The notes under the pieces were generated by a model. The model saw only the letters and a list, made by a program, of their open reading frames with translations, did no database searches and was not told where the DNA came from. From Verrucomicrobiota bacterium (GTDB lineage: Bacteria > Verrucomicrobiota > Verrucomicrobiia > Opitutales > Oceanipulchritudinaceae), in contig JAAAOD010000129.1 of NCBI GenBank assembly GCA_009908535.1, forward strand, positions 1 to 6,911: DNA of 6,911 nucleotides. Reading direction: 5' to 3'. The position numbers and the translations under genes are program-made. Positions 5,979-6,911 of this stretch are shown piece after piece; position 1 is the stretch's first letter, and each line of letters begins with the position of its first letter.

Positions 5979-6125
5979 CGGGAAATCCACCTCCCCGAAA
6001 ACAGCGAGCCGCCGCCCCCCTCAGGAGACGACGGCCGCAAGTGCTTAACCAAACTACAAACTAGACTGAAAACGACGACTGATGACGTGTTCCGAGGGTT
6101 GAGACGGGGCTCCATGGGGATCGTT

Positions 6126-6154
6126 CAAAAAAATCGAAGTTTTCCGGGACTTTT
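6126..6154 (-). terminator. Possible weak intrinsic terminator after the MlaD-like gene
   Basis: Immediately after the TAA stop of the MlaD-like gene, the minus strand reads AAAAGT, a short spacer, ACTTCG and then ATTTTTTT (ending about 6126). The T-tract is clear. The hairpin before it is weak: either AAGT/ACTT (4 bp) or CGGAA/TTCG with a bulge. The opposite strand has a similar T-run at 6151-6156, so it could work both ways, but no + strand gene ends here. The remainder of the gap up to rsmE (5979-6125) shows no other element I can support. Confidence 0.3.
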
Positions 6155-6911
6155 TTAGAAGAGCGCGCCGCCGACGGCGCCCACCGCCGTGATGGGACCG
6201 GAATCCCCGACACTGTCGAGGGCCTGGTCGGCCTTATTCATCATGCTGCGCAATTCGGTGTAGAGGGTGTCGTCCTGCACCAGTTTGCCGAGGGTGCCCT
6301 TTCCGGCTTTCAGGTCCTCGGAAAACTTGCGCAAGTTGTTGGCGGTGGCTTCCAGATCGGCGGCGATCCCGTCGTCCACCAGCAGGCGCCCGAGGGTTCC
6401 TTCCCCTTGCTCGACGCGTGCGAGGAGGTCGTTCGCCCCGCTCATCGAATCCTGGAAATCGGTGGCGGCGGTCCGGAAATCGCCGACGACGCCGGTCAGC
6501 TCGTCGTAGAGCCCGTCGTCATTGATGAGCTTGCCAAGGGTTCCTTCCGCGCGATTCAGCTTTCCGGTGAGTTCCTCGAGGTTGGTCATGACGGTGTCGA
6601 AGCGTTCGCGATTGTCGGTTACAAGGGCGTTCAGGTTTTGCACCAGCTCGCCCATCTCACCGGACCCTTCCATTGAAAAGCCGCCGATGGCTTCATTGAG
6701 GCTTTCCCCGAGTTGCTGTACCTCGGCGAGGACCTCGGTAAACGTCGGTCCGGTTTCGGCGGGGATTTCCGATCCCGGTGCGAGCATGCTGCCCGCCTTG
6801 CCGTAGGCGACGGAAATGTAGCTCTGCCCGAGGAGGCTCGCCATGGTGATGCGGGCGACCGAGTCCTCGGGGATCTTTACTTCGGGATCAATGAGCAGCG
6901 AAAGGCGCCCC
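6155..6911 (-). CDS. Mce/MlaD-family lipid-transport substrate-binding protein, N-terminus outside window
   Basis: Periplasmic lipid-binding component of an Mla/Mce ABC system, which moves phospholipids between the membranes with a permease (MlaE) and ATPase (MlaF). About 251 residues are visible; the gene runs off the right edge, so the membrane anchor and first Mce strands are missing. The frame remains open upstream of the internal ATG at 6844 and encodes the Mce-domain core (VKIPEDSVARIT, then ASLLGQSYISVAYG), showing that this ATG is not the start. After the domain comes a long helical region (LAEVQQLGESLN onwards). It has three GTLGKL-type repeats: GTLGKLINDDGLYDEL (6497-6544), GTLGRLLVDDGIAADL (6353-6400) and GTLGKLVQDDTLYTEL (6251-6298). 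Such repeats are familiar from Mce proteins of several Gram-negative phyla. It ends in a small-residue tail (AVGAVGGALF). Any mlaE and mlaF partners would probably lie beyond 6911. Confidence 0.9.
   Translation of the reverse strand, partial: GRLSLLIDPEVKIPEDSVARITMASLLGQSYISVAYGKAGSMLAPGSEIPAETGPTFTEVLAEVQQLGESLNEAIGGFSMEGSGEMGELVQNLNALVTDNRERFDTVMTNLEELTGKLNRAEGTLGKLINDDGLYDELTGVVGDFRTAATDFQDSMSGANDLLARVEQGEGTLGRLLVDDGIAADLEATANNLRKFSEDLKAGKGTLGKLVQDDTLYTELRSMMNKADQALDSVGDSGPITAVGAVGGALF

Noticed and set aside
5979..6060. Candidate rsmE promoter on the minus strand (TTTCAG, 17 bp, TTAAGC)
   Set aside because: Both boxes match the consensus poorly, and nothing else in the region supports it.

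Overview
The window reads as chromosomal DNA from a GC-rich, Gram-negative bacterium. The mix of genes suggests a member of the Verrucomicrobiota (Opitutia-like): a UvrD-type helicase, an OGG1-type glycosylase, an OadA-type carboxyltransferase without a biotin domain, an Mce/MlaD protein with GTLGKL repeats, and several short intergenic palindromes. This placement is an inference from gene content and style; there is no rRNA or other phylogenetic marker here. Nothing looks like a phage, plasmid or insertion sequence.

Layout. The left half (1-3377) is read on the + strand: the 3' end of a UvrD/PcrA-like helicase; a short secreted protein of unknown function; an 8-oxoguanine DNA glycosylase whose start overlaps the stop of the secreted protein (ATGA); a two-helix membrane protein of 84 residues; and a soluble class III adenylate cyclase with all canonical catalytic residues. 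The right half (3563-6911) is read on the - strand. Going leftwards from the right edge it holds an Mce/MlaD-type lipid-transport protein (N-terminus outside the window), the 16S rRNA methyltransferase RsmE, and an OadA-like carboxyltransferase. The two halves converge at 3378-3562.

The genes do not form one pathway. Helicase and glycosylase both serve DNA maintenance; cyclase (cAMP signalling), carboxyltransferase (C3/C4 carboxylate metabolism), RsmE (ribosome modification) and MlaD (envelope lipid traffic) are housekeeping or signalling functions.

The most interesting non-coding signal is that three intergenic spaces each hold a different palindromic repeat built the same way: a GTAG tetranucleotide followed by a hairpin arm. 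They are a truncated pair at 583-629, a head-to-head pair with 23-bp perfect outer arms at 3434-3494 plus a decayed third copy, and a three-copy tandem array with a 39-bp period at 5156-5260. This is the architecture of REP/BIME elements mobilised by RAYT (TnpA-REP) proteins, although no RAYT gene is in the window. Other points worth attention are a glutamine where human OGG1 has Arg154, the missing biotin domain in OadA, and a 21-bp in-frame duplication inside rsmE.
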